Part shown: piece by piece, positions 27,507-36,231 of the stretch
Position numbering within the stretch: the stretch's first letter is position 1
Layout of the letters: each line of letters starts with the position of its first letter
DNA from: Pseudomonas sp. GGS8
Lineage (GTDB): Bacteria; Pseudomonadota; Gammaproteobacteria; Pseudomonadales; Pseudomonadaceae
Assembly (NCBI RefSeq): GCF_024168645.1
Contig: NZ_JALJWF010000001.1
Span: 124,001-188,000 of the forward strand
Length of the DNA stretch: 64,000 nucleotides
Direction of reading: 5' to 3'
Position numbers and translations under genes: made by a program
The notes under the pieces: generated by a model
What the model saw: only the letters and a program-made list of their open reading frames with translations
Database searches by the model: none
Told to the model about the DNA's origin: nothing

Positions 27507-28945
27507 GATTGCCGTGCCTCCATCCATTCAGGCCTGAACATCGTCAACGGCAACTCGATGCCGCGCTTGGCCAGCACATCGCGGAAAGCCGGGATCATGC
27601 CGCTGGGCCGATAGTCACCGAGTACCTCGCCGTTTTCGCCCATGCCCTGGCGCGCAAAGGAGAAGATTTCGGTCATGGTGATGACCTCGCCTTCCATGCC
27701 GTTGATCTCCTGCACACTGACCAGTCGGCGCTTGCCGTCCTCCTGGCGTTCCAGCTGGATCACCACATCAATGGCCGACGCGATCTGCTGACGCATGGCC
27801 TTGATCGGGAAGGTCGCCCCGGTCATCGACACCATGTTCTCGATTCGCCCCAACGCGTCGCGCGCGGTGTTGGCGTGGATGGTGGTCAACGAACCGTCGT
27901 GGCCGGTGTTCATGGCGGTCAGCATGTCCAGCGCTTCAGCGCCACGCACCTCGCCGATCACAATGCGGTCCGGACGCATCCGCAAACTGTTGCGCACCAA
28001 CTCCCGCTGACTCACCTCGCCACGCCCCTCGATGTTCGAAGGCCGGGTTTCCAGGCGCACCACGTGGGGCTGCTGCAGTTGCAGTTCGGCCGAGTCTTCG
28101 ATGGTGACGATCCGCTCGTTGTGCGGAATGAAACTGGACAACACGTTGAGCATAGTGGTCTTGCCGCTACCGGTACCGCCGGAAATCAGCACGTTCAAGC
28201 GTCCGCGGACAATCGCCTTGAGCAGCAGCGCAATGGCTGGGGTCAATGTCCCCACCTGAATCAGGCTGTCGGTATTGAGCAGGTCCACCGCAAAGCGGCG
28301 AATCGACATGCTCGGGCCGTCGATGGCCAGCGGCGGGATAATCGCATTGACCCGCGAACCGTCCTTGAGCCGGGCGTCCACCAAGGGCGATGACTCGTCG
28401 ATACGCCGACCCAGGCTGGACACGATACGGTCGATGATGTTCAGCAAATGCTGATCATCGCGAAAGCGCACATCGGTGCGTTGCAGTTTGCCGAAGCGCT
28501 CGACATAGACCGAGGCATAACCGTTGACCAGAATATCGGACACGCTGTGATCGGCCAGCAACGGTTCCAGCGGCCCCAGGCCGAGCACCTCATCGGTGAT
28601 CTGCTTGATAATCAGCTGGCGGCTGGTGGTACTCACCGGTGCCGAATGCTCGTCGAGCAGACGCTGGCAAATATCACGAATCTGCCGTCCGGCCTCGGCC
28701 TGTTCAAGGGAGTCCAGCAAGGACAGGTCCATGACCTTGAGCAATTGCTGGTAGATTTTTTCCCGCCACTCGGCTTCCACCGGAGTGACCTGGCTTCTGG
28801 TTTCGTAAAGAACGTCCGGTGTTGCACGCTCCCACGCCATTATTTCCTCTGCCGGGTCCAGCAGGTCGTCGCCCTGCTGAGCTGCTGACGATGCAGCGGG
28901 TTTACCGGGCTGTTTGCGCAAGCGGTTACGAAAGTCGCTGATCAT
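27503..28945 (-). CDS. tadA: Tad pilus motor ATPase TadA (CpaF)
   Basis: The 480-residue protein is a type II/IV secretion ATPase of the CpaF branch. The N-terminal domain contains [13 protein letters not shown] (near 165). Walker A is [13 protein letters not shown] (near 265), the Asp box is IEDSAELQL, Walker B is [16 protein letters not shown] (near 335), and the His box [13 protein letters not shown] follows. TadA hexamers drive pilus extension and, in some systems, retraction, at the cytoplasmic face of the TadB/TadC platform. Overlaps with tadB and close spacing to tadZ indicate one transcript. Confidence 0.96.
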   Translation of the reverse strand: MISDFRNRLRKQPGKPAASSAAQQGDDLLDPAEEIMAWERATPDVLYETRSQVTPVEAEWREKIYQQLLKVMDLSLLDSLEQAEAGRQIRDICQRLLDEHSAPVSTTSRQLIIKQITDEVLGLGPLEPLLADHSVSDILVNGYASVYVERFGKLQRTDVRFRDDQHLLNIIDRIVSSLGRRIDESSPLVDARLKDGSRVNAIIPPLAIDGPSMSIRRFAVDLLNTDSLIQVGTLTPAIALLLKAIVRGRLNVLISGGTGSGKTTMLNVLSSFIPHNERIVTIEDSAELQLQQPHVVRLETRPSNIEGRGEVSQRELVRNSLRMRPDRIVIGEVRGAEALDMLTAMNTGHDGSLTTIHANTARDALGRIENMVSMTGATFPIKAMRQQIASAIDVVIQLERQEDGKRRLVSVQEINGMEGEVITMTEIFSFARQGMGENGEVLGDYRPSGMIPAFRDVLAKRGIELPLTMFRPEWMEARQS

Positions 28946-28948
28946 GGG

Positions 28949-30169
28949 TCATCCCCCGAAAAAACGGTTGAAGGCGCGTTTGAGTAAGCCTTTGTTGCCG
29001 GCCACCTGTTGACCGACCAGGTCCTCGGTCATGTCGCGCAGGGCGGTAGTAATCGCGGCCCTCGGCGCATGCAGCCCCAACGGCACGCCAGTGTTCTGAC
29101 TCTGGCTGACCAGGTTGAAGTCGTTGGGTAATTTCGACAGATTCGTGCAGCGCAGTGCCTCGCCGATATCTTTGAGGCTGATCGCTGCGGCCTTGTCATA
29201 GCGGTTGACCACGATCTGCAACTGATCGCCGCGCACGCCCAGGTCGTCGCGAAGAATCCGCACCAGGGAGCTGGCATCGCGCAGATGGCTGACACTCTGC
29301 TGCACCACCACGTACACCCGATCCACCTGTTCCAGCACGGAGCCGGTGAGGTGGTCGATTTGCCGTGGCAGGTCGATCACCACCCAGTCATAGCTGACGC
29401 GGGCCAGTTGCAGCAGCGTGTCGAGTTGCTCGGGTTGGGCATCCTGCGGTAGGCACAGCTCACCGGCCCGACCACCCAGTACATGCAAGGTGGGGCTGAA
29501 GTGGCTGCAGAAACCGCGTAGCGCGACGCTGTCCATGCCATCGATCTGATGCAATACCTCGAGATGACTGTGCGTCTGCGCCACATCCAGGTAATGCGTC
29601 ACGCTGCCGAATTGCAGGTCCATGTCCAGCAGCAGGGTGCTGCCGCCCTTGACGCTGAGCTGTTGAGCCAGGTTGCAGGCCAGCAAGGTTCCGCCGGAGC
29701 CACCCTTGGCGCTCATCACGGCAATCAATTTGCCTTCTGTCCCGCTGCCGGTGCGAACCTCCATGACCAGGCGATTCAAGGCGGCGACCAGTTCGGTCTC
29801 GGCGATAGGCTCCGGCAGCACGTCACGGGCGCCGGCCTGCATCGCCAGACGCATGCCTTCCTGCTCGGTCAGCAGACCGCACACCAACATCGGCGGACGC
29901 TCATGGGCCGGACGCTGCAACAGCGCCGCCAGTTCTTCGCGCCACAGATGGCTGACGCGCAACAGCAACAGATCGGGCATACGGTCCAGACCGTAGAGCG
30001 GGTCGACATGTCCATTACTCACCAGACGAGTGCTCACCTCCAGGCAAGGCATGCGCTGGCAGACGCTCTGCAGATCGCGCAACGAGGTGGCATCACGGCT
30101 GCTGATCAGCAACCGGAGCCCGGTCTTGCCGGTCGAAGTGGAGAGCGGGGTATCCTTGGTATTCAGCAT
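28949..30169 (-). CDS. tadZ: Tad pilus localisation protein TadZ (CpaE)
   Basis: The 406-residue protein combines an atypical receiver-like N-terminal domain (about 18-135) with a ParA/MinD-type ATPase domain (about 145-375). The P-loop is deviant (SAKGGSGGTLLACN, with Gly in place of the usual second lysine), as known in TadZ proteins. DWVVIDLPRQID resembles the Walker B region. TadZ is thought to localise the Tad machine at the cell pole. It is spaced three bases before tadA. Confidence 0.93.
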   Translation of the reverse strand: MLNTKDTPLSTSTGKTGLRLLISSRDATSLRDLQSVCQRMPCLEVSTRLVSNGHVDPLYGLDRMPDLLLLRVSHLWREELAALLQRPAHERPPMLVCGLLTEQEGMRLAMQAGARDVLPEPIAETELVAALNRLVMEVRTGSGTEGKLIAVMSAKGGSGGTLLACNLAQQLSVKGGSTLLLDMDLQFGSVTHYLDVAQTHSHLEVLHQIDGMDSVALRGFCSHFSPTLHVLGGRAGELCLPQDAQPEQLDTLLQLARVSYDWVVIDLPRQIDHLTGSVLEQVDRVYVVVQQSVSHLRDASSLVRILRDDLGVRGDQLQIVVNRYDKAAAISLKDIGEALRCTNLSKLPNDFNLVSQSQNTGVPLGLHAPRAAITTALRDMTEDLVGQQVAGNKGLLKRAFNRFFGG

Positions 30170-30660
30170 GGTGTGATCTCCCCGGAATCGGAATGACGCC
30201 CGAGGCTTTCGCGTGGCAAGGTTGCCTTGAATGCAGGCAAGGTAATAGGCACGCCGAGCCCGGGAATAAACAGATTGAAAACGAAGCCTTGCAGACTCAA
30301 CTGGACATAACGGATGGCACGAAAACCAGTAGCGCTGACCAGGTCGCCGGGATTGGCCACCACAGCACCGTTAACATCCAGATAGGTCAGCGTCAGGTTG
30401 GTGGTGGCCAGACTCGTGATCAACTGGCTTGTACCGGCGTCGGTCGCGGCGTTGAAAATCGCCCGCCGCAACACCACCGGATCGCTGATGTTGCACACCG
30501 CTGCCAGGCGCGCACCACGCCGAGCGGCTTCATCCAGCGCACTGACCGTGAAGTACAGGCGGCCCATTTCCACCACACTGAACAACAGGATGAACACCAG
30601 CAGGCCGACGAAGGCGAACTCCACGACATAGGTGCCGTGCATGCGTTTTCTATTCATCAC
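30163..30660 (-). CDS. tadF: TadF-like pseudopilin
   Basis: The 165-residue protein has a short basic N-terminus, MHGTYVVEFAFVG (type IVb pilin-like, with Glu five residues after the presumed cleavage point), one hydrophobic segment (about 13-33) and a periplasmic domain starting ALDEAARRGARLAA. This is the TadE/TadF pattern. TadE and TadF are processed by TadV and help assembly without forming the main fibre. It overlaps both tadE and tadZ, so the set is translationally coupled. Confidence 0.82.
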   Translation of the reverse strand: MMNRKRMHGTYVVEFAFVGLLVFILLFSVVEMGRLYFTVSALDEAARRGARLAAVCNISDPVVLRRAIFNAATDAGTSQLITSLATTNLTLTYLDVNGAVVANPGDLVSATGFRAIRYVQLSLQGFVFNLFIPGLGVPITLPAFKATLPRESLGRHSDSGEITPC

Positions 30661-31136
30661 AGTGCCCTCATGACAGTAGTAGCAACCAGTGGAATGCTCA
30701 GTGCAATCTGGCTACCAAAAAATCCTGGAATCGCTCCACCACAATTGCCACTGCCAATCACCGGGCAGAAGTTGTAGGTGATGGTGACTCGCACATGGTC
30801 GGTGCCCACCGCGCTGACCGCGACGTTCGCGGTCGTCAACCCTGACACCACAGCGCTGCCGGCGGCGCTGGGCACGCCATAGACCGCGACGTTTTTCGTC
30901 TGGTCCAGCAGCGTACTACTCAGAGAGATAGTGCCGAGCGTCGAGTCCCAGGCCTGGCTGGCGACGAAACGGTCGGCATCACGGCTGGCCTGCAACAGGA
31001 CGTTGTACTGGTAGAGCATGCGGCCGAATTCGCCGAGGCTCAGTAACAACAGGAGCAACAGCGGCAGGACGAGGGTGAATTCCACCAATGCCACGCCTTG
31101 CTGGGCCTGTGGTCGCTTGAATGAGTGAAGTCCCAT
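30657..31136 (-). CDS. tadE: TadE-like pseudopilin
   Basis: The start at MGLHSFKRP (31136) gives 159 residues; a longer in-frame start lies within the tadG 3' end. The prepilin-like region QQGVALVEFTLVLPLLLLLL (about 14-35), with Glu after the cleavage site and a single membrane helix, identifies a TadE domain. The C-terminal part has two cysteines (NFCPVIGSGNCGG) that may form a disulfide in the periplasm. It follows tadG by eight bases. Confidence 0.85.
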   Translation of the reverse strand: MGLHSFKRPQAQQGVALVEFTLVLPLLLLLLLSLGEFGRMLYQYNVLLQASRDADRFVASQAWDSTLGTISLSSTLLDQTKNVAVYGVPSAAGSAVVSGLTTANVAVSAVGTDHVRVTITYNFCPVIGSGNCGGAIPGFFGSQIALSIPLVATTVMRAL

Positions 31137-31144
31137 GACGCCTC

Positions 31145-32491
31145 CTACGAGTCTGTGCTCGGAGTGCCAGTGCCGCTGCCAATATAGGTTTTGTAGAGCT
31201 GAATGATCTGCGGGCCGGAATCGGTGGACGGCGAAGGGCCTGCCACATTGTCGCCTTCGCACTCCTTCACAAACTGGCCGAAGATCTGCGACTCGGTGCC
31301 GCCGTTACTCATGGGCTGCACCACGAAATAGCAGCCAAAACCCAGGACCGGGACCGAGGTTGTACCACCCTGTTTACCGGTACAGTCGCCCACCACGATT
31401 TTCAGCATCCGACGCTCGTACACCCCACCGCTCTGACAGCCACTGCCGGACCCGGCCACACACGCGGCAGTGCTCGCACGCCAGTCGTTGTAGTCCAGTA
31501 TCGCGTTGGCGCCCGCCGTGAGATTGCCGCCGCTCGATGTGACGGTTTGACCCTTGTACATCTTTTGTCCCGTTGCATCGTCGTATGTGATCGCGGGGGT
31601 GCTGGACGTGGTTACCAGGTCTGGCGGGTAGTCCGAGGCACTGACCGGGCCGTTGTAGATGCCGAAGCGCGTATTCAACCCTTGAGAGGTAGGGCCGACC
31701 TTGTTGCCAGGGGCGGTCTGGACGTTTTGCCCGACGTTGCGGCAAACCGTACCACCTCCGGCCAGGTCATCCCTGACTGTACTGCCGCCCGAGCCAAAGT
31801 CGAGCAACTGAAAGTTGCCTGGGCCAATGGGGGACGAATTGCCGGCAGCCGTCTTCAACACCTGCAAATCACCAAACTGGAAGCCCCAGAACACGCCCGC
31901 GGCCGGGTTGTATTTAGTCGGGTCACCACAGACCATCAATGGTGCAAGATCACAGGGGCTGGTAGGGCTGGGGCCGGCGGTGGCGATCGCCGCCACGGCC
32001 TTGTTCCCAAGACCCGCAGTGCCTAATGTCTGAACGAAGCTCCAGAAAAAACCTGTCAGGCGATAGCTCGGTACCGATACCCGAACGTATTTGGCATCTG
32101 CCGGCCCGGGATAGGAGAACGGGCCATAGACGCTGCTGGAAAGCTCCACCACCGCAAAGGTGCCTGCGCTGCCGGCGACCGCCGTTGCCAATTCGGTATT
32201 GCCCGTGGCATTGGCATTTTGCGTCAGCGTATTGAGCGCGGCAGTGCGTGTCGCGCTGGCCATGGTGGCAGCACCTGCCGCCTCAAGCAGGGTTTTGGCG
32301 CCACTCAGGGCGGCGGCATCCACAGCGTTTTGCAGGCGGGTCTTGTTCAACATCATGTGCCCGCCGTCCAGAGCCAACGCCGCTATCATGGAAATCGCCG
32401 CCAAGGCGATCACCATCAGTACGCTCACCGCTCCTCCCTGGCGCCTTGGCGTCGCAGTGAACGGCCGCTGAATACGAAGATTCATCATCAA
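31145..32491 (-). CDS. tadG: TadG-like Flp pilus assembly protein
   Basis: The 448-residue protein starts with the TadG N-terminal motif: a basic leader, then GGAVSVLMVIALAAISMIAALALDGG shortened here to one membrane helix (about 18-42), then MMLNKTRLQNAVDAAALSGAK. The rest is a large periplasmic domain rich in Gly, Ser and Thr with several cysteines. No clear von Willebrand A domain is visible, so it is the short form. Three consecutive ATG codons (32491-32485) make the exact start uncertain. It belongs to the tad minor-pilin set. Confidence 0.82.
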   Translation of the reverse strand: MMMNLRIQRPFTATPRRQGGAVSVLMVIALAAISMIAALALDGGHMMLNKTRLQNAVDAAALSGAKTLLEAAGAATMASATRTAALNTLTQNANATGNTELATAVAGSAGTFAVVELSSSVYGPFSYPGPADAKYVRVSVPSYRLTGFFWSFVQTLGTAGLGNKAVAAIATAGPSPTSPCDLAPLMVCGDPTKYNPAAGVFWGFQFGDLQVLKTAAGNSSPIGPGNFQLLDFGSGGSTVRDDLAGGGTVCRNVGQNVQTAPGNKVGPTSQGLNTRFGIYNGPVSASDYPPDLVTTSSTPAITYDDATGQKMYKGQTVTSSGGNLTAGANAILDYNDWRASTAACVAGSGSGCQSGGVYERRMLKIVVGDCTGKQGGTTSVPVLGFGCYFVVQPMSNGGTESQIFGQFVKECEGDNVAGPSPSTDSGPQIIQLYKTYIGSGTGTPSTDS

Positions 32492-32563
32492 GCCCTCGTT
32501 TGCCGATACAGAACCGGATCGGCTCCGCCAATACCTTGGTGCACAGGCACCCCTACTACCCTG

Positions 32564-33370
32564 TCAACGAACTTTCACTAAACTGGTCTGGACCCCGCGA
32601 ATGATGGTGAGTGCCCCGCCACCCTCGCTACGGTGCACCACGCGTTTTTGCACCGGGGCAGCGGCCACAACCATGGGGGCCGAAGCAACAGGCGCGCTGG
32701 TCACGATTTTTTTCTCGGAGTTCAGCGGATTACGCAGTGCCAGTTGCAGCTTGCCTTCTGTCTGCGCCGTGACCAGGGTTTCAGCCTCGGCGGCCGTCAT
32801 CTCCAGCGTCACTGCGCGCACCACCACCGGTTGGGTCTTGTCGGTACCCGCCGTCTGGTCCACCGCCAACACCCGCAAGTTCTCGAGGATGGTCCTGGAC
32901 ACAGCGCTGTTACTGCCGGCACTGGTGGTTTTGGTCGCCAGTACATCGACCCGGTTACCTGGCAGAAGGAATCCGCCCACACCCACCACGTCGTCCACGC
33001 GTACCGATATGGCACGTTTGTCTGTGGCAATCAGAGAGGCCAGGGTGCTGCCACCCAGGTGCTCGCTCAGGCGTGCGCCGCGCATGACGTCGCCACGCAA
33101 GATGTCGAACGTTGCGATCTTGCCCACCGCCTTGTCGCTGGAATCGAGAGCATCGTCCGGGATCGTGTCCATCGGCATGCGTACGGTCGTGACCTGCTGG
33201 GGCTCGACCATCTGCCCGAATGGAATCTCTACCGTGGCGACCACCACGCTTCGAAGGTGGTCGTCCGGGCTGGCATTGAGCCGCGCGCTCAGCCAGGAGT
33301 CGGCCATCCATGCAGCCCCAAGGCCCATGACCAGGGAAACGCCTATCAGGGAAACAGTACGAGAGCTCAT
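32564..33370 (-). CDS. rcpC: Tad pilus periplasmic protein RcpC (CpaB)
   Basis: The 268-residue protein has an N-terminal signal or anchor (about 5-25) and a SAF-like domain (about 45-105) with VATVEIPFGQMVEPQQV and GDVMRGARLSEH, followed by the RcpC/CpaB region with VGGFLLPGNRVDVLAT. RcpC is thought to work with the secretin RcpA in the periplasm, perhaps by binding peptidoglycan or the channel. The C-terminal tail is Val/Ala rich. It lies 72 bases upstream of tadG. Confidence 0.92.
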   Translation of the reverse strand: MSSRTVSLIGVSLVMGLGAAWMADSWLSARLNASPDDHLRSVVVATVEIPFGQMVEPQQVTTVRMPMDTIPDDALDSSDKAVGKIATFDILRGDVMRGARLSEHLGGSTLASLIATDKRAISVRVDDVVGVGGFLLPGNRVDVLATKTTSAGSNSAVSRTILENLRVLAVDQTAGTDKTQPVVVRAVTLEMTAAEAETLVTAQTEGKLQLALRNPLNSEKKIVTSAPVASAPMVVAAAPVQKRVVHRSEGGGALTIIRGVQTSLVKVR

Positions 33371-33385
33371 GTCAGTATCTCCGTA

Positions 33386-34714
33386 TCAAAGAAAGTCGAG
33401 CTGGACGAAGTAGTTGTGCCAGGCCCATTCCAACTCTTGTGGCGACAAGGCCCCGGAACCGCCCATATAACGCTGACGATCGAGGGCCATGTTCAGGAGA
33501 TCTCGGGGATGGCAAGGCACCAGGGGCATGCCTTCACTTGCATAAAGCCTTTGCAGTACATAACGCAGCAGCAGGGGGTCAAAAGGAATACCCATACGCT
33601 CACATTCCTGACGCCAGATCTTTTCGTACTCCTCGGGCTTCAGGTAACCGAACTGCAGCTTGTAGCCAATCCGGCGCAAGAAGGCCTCATCGGCCAACTC
33701 CAGTGGATTGAGGTTGGTGGAGAACACCAGAATCAGATCGAACGGCAGCTCGCAATGCCGACCGCCGCCCAGGTTGAGAAAGTCGCGTTTCTCTTCCATC
33801 GGGACAATCCAGCGATTCAACAGCTCGGCGGGGGCCATGCGCTGGCGTCCCATGTCATCGATGATGAACAGACCATTACTGGCCTTGAGCTGCAAGGCGG
33901 CCTGGTACTGACGGGTGAAGGGGTCATAGCGCACGTCCAGCTGTTCCATGCTCAACTCACCGCCCGTAATGACGATCGGACGTTTGCAGCACAGCAGTCG
34001 ACGGTCGATCCCTTCGTTGAGCATCAGATTGTTCTGTTGGCTGCTGTCATCCAGACGCTGATGAACCTGCGGGTCATAGATCTCGATCACCGATTCGTTG
34101 ATCACGATGGCATGCGGCACCCAGATGGCCTCGGCGAACAGACGAATCAACCGACTGCTGACGAAGGTCTTCCCGGTACCCGCGGGGCCATAAATCATGA
34201 TCGCGCGCCCGGAGTTCAGGGCCACACCCAGTTGATCGAGCATCCCCTCTGTGAGCACTACGCCGGTAAGGGCCTTGTGCATATCGCTCGAGCTGATGCG
34301 ACCATGGTGAATGGTCTGGATTTTGATCAGGGAACGGTAGGTACTCACCGGGAACGGGGCTGCGCCGATATAGCCACTGCGTGACAGGGCATCACGGGCG
34401 GCACTGCGACCGCGTTCGGTCAGGCTATAACGCAGCATCTGCCCACCCGTCTGGCCCATCTGGCCAAGCACTTCGATCCGCCCATCCTTGCGCAGAAACG
34501 CCAGGACCTCTTCAAGTACAGCGCCAGTCAGCGCCAGGCGGTCCACCAGTCGCGGCATGTCGAGCACGCCGGCGTCGTACAAATGCTTGCATACCAACTC
34601 ACCGAGGAAACTGTCGGTCAGACCCGTCTCGCGGATTGTGCAAGGCTGAGGAGCCAGTCGTTGCACCGCGTCCCGATCACTGGAGTAGGCATCGCTATCG
34701 ACGATGACGTGCAT
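33386..34714 (-). CDS. AAA+ ATPase in the tad locus, unknown role
   Basis: The 442-residue protein has an N-terminal region (about 30-120) that looks like a winged helix (LALTGAVLEEVLAFLRKDGRIEVL shortened), then an AAA+ core: Walker A GPAGTGKTFVSS (near 175), Walker B LFIIDDMG (near 275), sensor 1 VFSTNLNP and an arginine-finger region EAFLRRIGYK. The C-terminal lid spans about 350-430. It sits between rcpC and tadV in the same operon, three bases from tadV, yet is not one of the core Tad proteins I know. A chaperone, remodelling or regulatory role in pilus assembly is possible; no membrane segment is present. Confidence 0.75.
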   Translation of the reverse strand: MHVIVDSDAYSSDRDAVQRLAPQPCTIRETGLTDSFLGELVCKHLYDAGVLDMPRLVDRLALTGAVLEEVLAFLRKDGRIEVLGQMGQTGGQMLRYSLTERGRSAARDALSRSGYIGAAPFPVSTYRSLIKIQTIHHGRISSSDMHKALTGVVLTEGMLDQLGVALNSGRAIMIYGPAGTGKTFVSSRLIRLFAEAIWVPHAIVINESVIEIYDPQVHQRLDDSSQQNNLMLNEGIDRRLLCCKRPIVITGGELSMEQLDVRYDPFTRQYQAALQLKASNGLFIIDDMGRQRMAPAELLNRWIVPMEEKRDFLNLGGGRHCELPFDLILVFSTNLNPLELADEAFLRRIGYKLQFGYLKPEEYEKIWRQECERMGIPFDPLLLRYVLQRLYASEGMPLVPCHPRDLLNMALDRQRYMGGSGALSPQELEWAWHNYFVQLDFL

Positions 34715-34716
34715 GA

Positions 34717-35247
34717 CTAACCTCCCAATCCACCGGCAACGAGTTGCCAGTAGACGCTGTTTAAAGTGCCGATCAAGATTGCAATCGAATAAGGAAAAGG
34801 CTTGCCGGCGACTTCATCCAAAGTCGGCGCAAGGTAGGCCTGCGCCCTGAGAATCAGCCAGTAACGGCCCAGGGTCTGCAACAATTGCCCGCGAACCAGC
34901 ACGATCAGGAAACCGCACACGCCACCGGCTATCAGGCTGAACATGGCTGCCCACAAGGCGAAATGGAACGGAAGAAAACTGCCGACCATGGCCATCAACT
35001 TGACGTCGCCGGCAGCCATGCCTCCCAGGGCGTACATCGGCAGAAAGAACGCAAAACAGATCAGGATACCCAACAGGCTGTCACCCAACCCGCTGATACC
35101 ACCTGAATAAGTCTGACCGGCCAATCCCAGGGCCAGGCCCAACAGGACCAGCGTATTGGGGATACGGTGGCGAAGCAGATCGCTCACCACCGCGACGCCC
35201 AGCAGTCCTAGCAGTAAAACAGTCGACACCAGCAATTCCATGGACAT
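34717..35247 (-). CDS. tadV: Flp prepilin peptidase TadV (CpaA)
   Basis: The 176-residue inner-membrane protein is an A24 family aspartic prepilin peptidase. The two catalytic aspartates are visible in VVSDLLRHRIPN (near residue 24) and in GGMAAGDVKLMAM (near 78, the GxGD-type motif). Six hydrophobic segments are predicted. It lacks the N-methylase domain of PilD, as expected for TadV/FppA. It should cleave the Flp prepilins encoded just upstream and the TadE/TadF pseudopilins. Confidence 0.95.
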   Translation of the reverse strand: MSMELLVSTVLLLGLLGVAVVSDLLRHRIPNTLVLLGLALGLAGQTYSGGISGLGDSLLGILICFAFFLPMYALGGMAAGDVKLMAMVGSFLPFHFALWAAMFSLIAGGVCGFLIVLVRGQLLQTLGRYWLILRAQAYLAPTLDEVAGKPFPYSIAILIGTLNSVYWQLVAGGLGG

Positions 35248-35274
35248 GGCGCGTCTCCCCTACCGGGATTATCG

Positions 35275-35469
35275 TTAGCAGGCAACGTTGCCGTTGACCG
35301 CCTGGCACAGCGCTCTGATCTTGGTATCTACAGCGCCGCCCAAAAGAATGAAGGCTGCAGCAACAGCTACCGTAATCAACCCACCGGCCACCGCGTATTC
35401 CACGATGGTCAGGCCATCTTCATCTTTGGCGAACTTGCTTATCGAAGTTCTGATTGTTTGCAGAGTCAT
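35275..35469 (-). CDS. flp: Flp type IVb pilin, copy 1
   Basis: The 64-residue prepilin has a leader ending DEDG, cleavage before LTIVEYAVAGG (Glu5 and the Tyr typical of Flp) and one hydrophobic helix to about residue 45. The C-terminus ALCQAVNGNVAC has two cysteines nine residues apart that could form a small disulfide loop. It differs from copy 2 at only seven positions. It is the subunit of the Flp fibre, involved in surface attachment and biofilm formation in related bacteria. It lies directly upstream of tadV. Confidence 0.94.
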   Translation of the reverse strand: MTLQTIRTSISKFAKDEDGLTIVEYAVAGGLITVAVAAAFILLGGAVDTKIRALCQAVNGNVAC

Positions 35470-35624
35470 TTTGTGTACCTCACTTCAGCGGTCATACGAC
35501 TCGGAAAGTACAGTGGCGGGGACAGCGCGAAGTCCATCGAGTTATCCGGTCGCTCTATCAGCAAAACAGCAACAACCGGTTATTCCATGGACGTCGCCGC
35601 GTCCCGCCATCGTAAGTTTTGTTA

Positions 35625-35819
35625 TCAGCACGCAACGTTGCCGTTGACCGCCTGGCACAGCGCTCTGATTTTGGTATTCACGGCACCGCCCAAAAGCACG
35701 AACGCAGCGGCAACCGCTACCGTAATCAGCCCACCGGCCACGGCGTATTCCACAATGGTCAGGCCGTCTTCGTCTTTGGCGAACTTCACTACCGAAGCCT
35801 TGATTGTCTGCAGATTCAT
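35625..35819 (-). CDS. flp: Flp type IVb pilin, copy 2
   Basis: The start at MNLQTIKAS (35819) gives 64 residues, the same length as copy 1; an upstream in-frame extension of 36 codons is not conserved between copies. It shares the cleavage site DEDG/LTIVEYA, the hydrophobic helix and the C-terminal cysteine pair. Substitutions relative to copy 1 are mostly in the leader and near residues 41 and 48. It is the promoter-proximal gene of the minus-strand tad arm; 155 bases separate the two copies. Confidence 0.92.
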   Translation of the reverse strand: MNLQTIKASVVKFAKDEDGLTIVEYAVAGGLITVAVAAAFVLLGGAVNTKIRALCQAVNGNVAC

Positions 35820-36231
35820 TTTGCCCACCTCACTCGAATGTTGTTTTTTCCGGAAGGCAGTACGTTCTGCACTGCCTGATGCAACCCTAGTCAGGAGCAA
35901 GGCATGGGCGTTAGGAAGATTTTGCACATCACTAGGACTTTTTTGCGGGCGCTGCCAAGTGCAGTCATTGGCCTGTGCAGAAGTAGCAGGAGGGGTAAAA
36001 CAAGGGATGGCTCATGAATACCGCTGACTTCGATTTTCAAGCGACGAGCGGCTGATACCGGGTGCGTCGACTACACGCCAACAGACAGTTGCCCAGGACT
36101 GACTTTCAGGCAACGCATAGAGCGGATAGAACTAAAGCTCATCTTTCTTATCAGGATTTAATCTGCAAAGTGATAGCACGTTAGCAATACTACTCAGCGA
36201 AGAGGGGCCCGTAGAACCGCAGAGTAGAGAC
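35820..36231. other. Divergent flp/araC control region
   Basis: About 410 bases between the start of flp copy 2 and the AraC gene hold no gene. A hairpin GGCAGT/ACTGCC (35856-35876) lies in the likely flp leader. The part nearest the AraC start is AT-rich. Promoters for both directions should be here, and AraC sites would be expected, but I cannot define them by eye. Confidence 0.5.

Noticed and set aside
28949..30169. Loss of function of TadZ because of its odd Walker A
   Set aside because: A deviant P-loop is a known property of the TadZ family, not a mutation specific to this gene.
32633..34384. A 583-codon plus-strand frame opposite rcpC and the AAA+ gene
   Set aside because: Runs antisense over two genes with intact domain motifs and has none itself.
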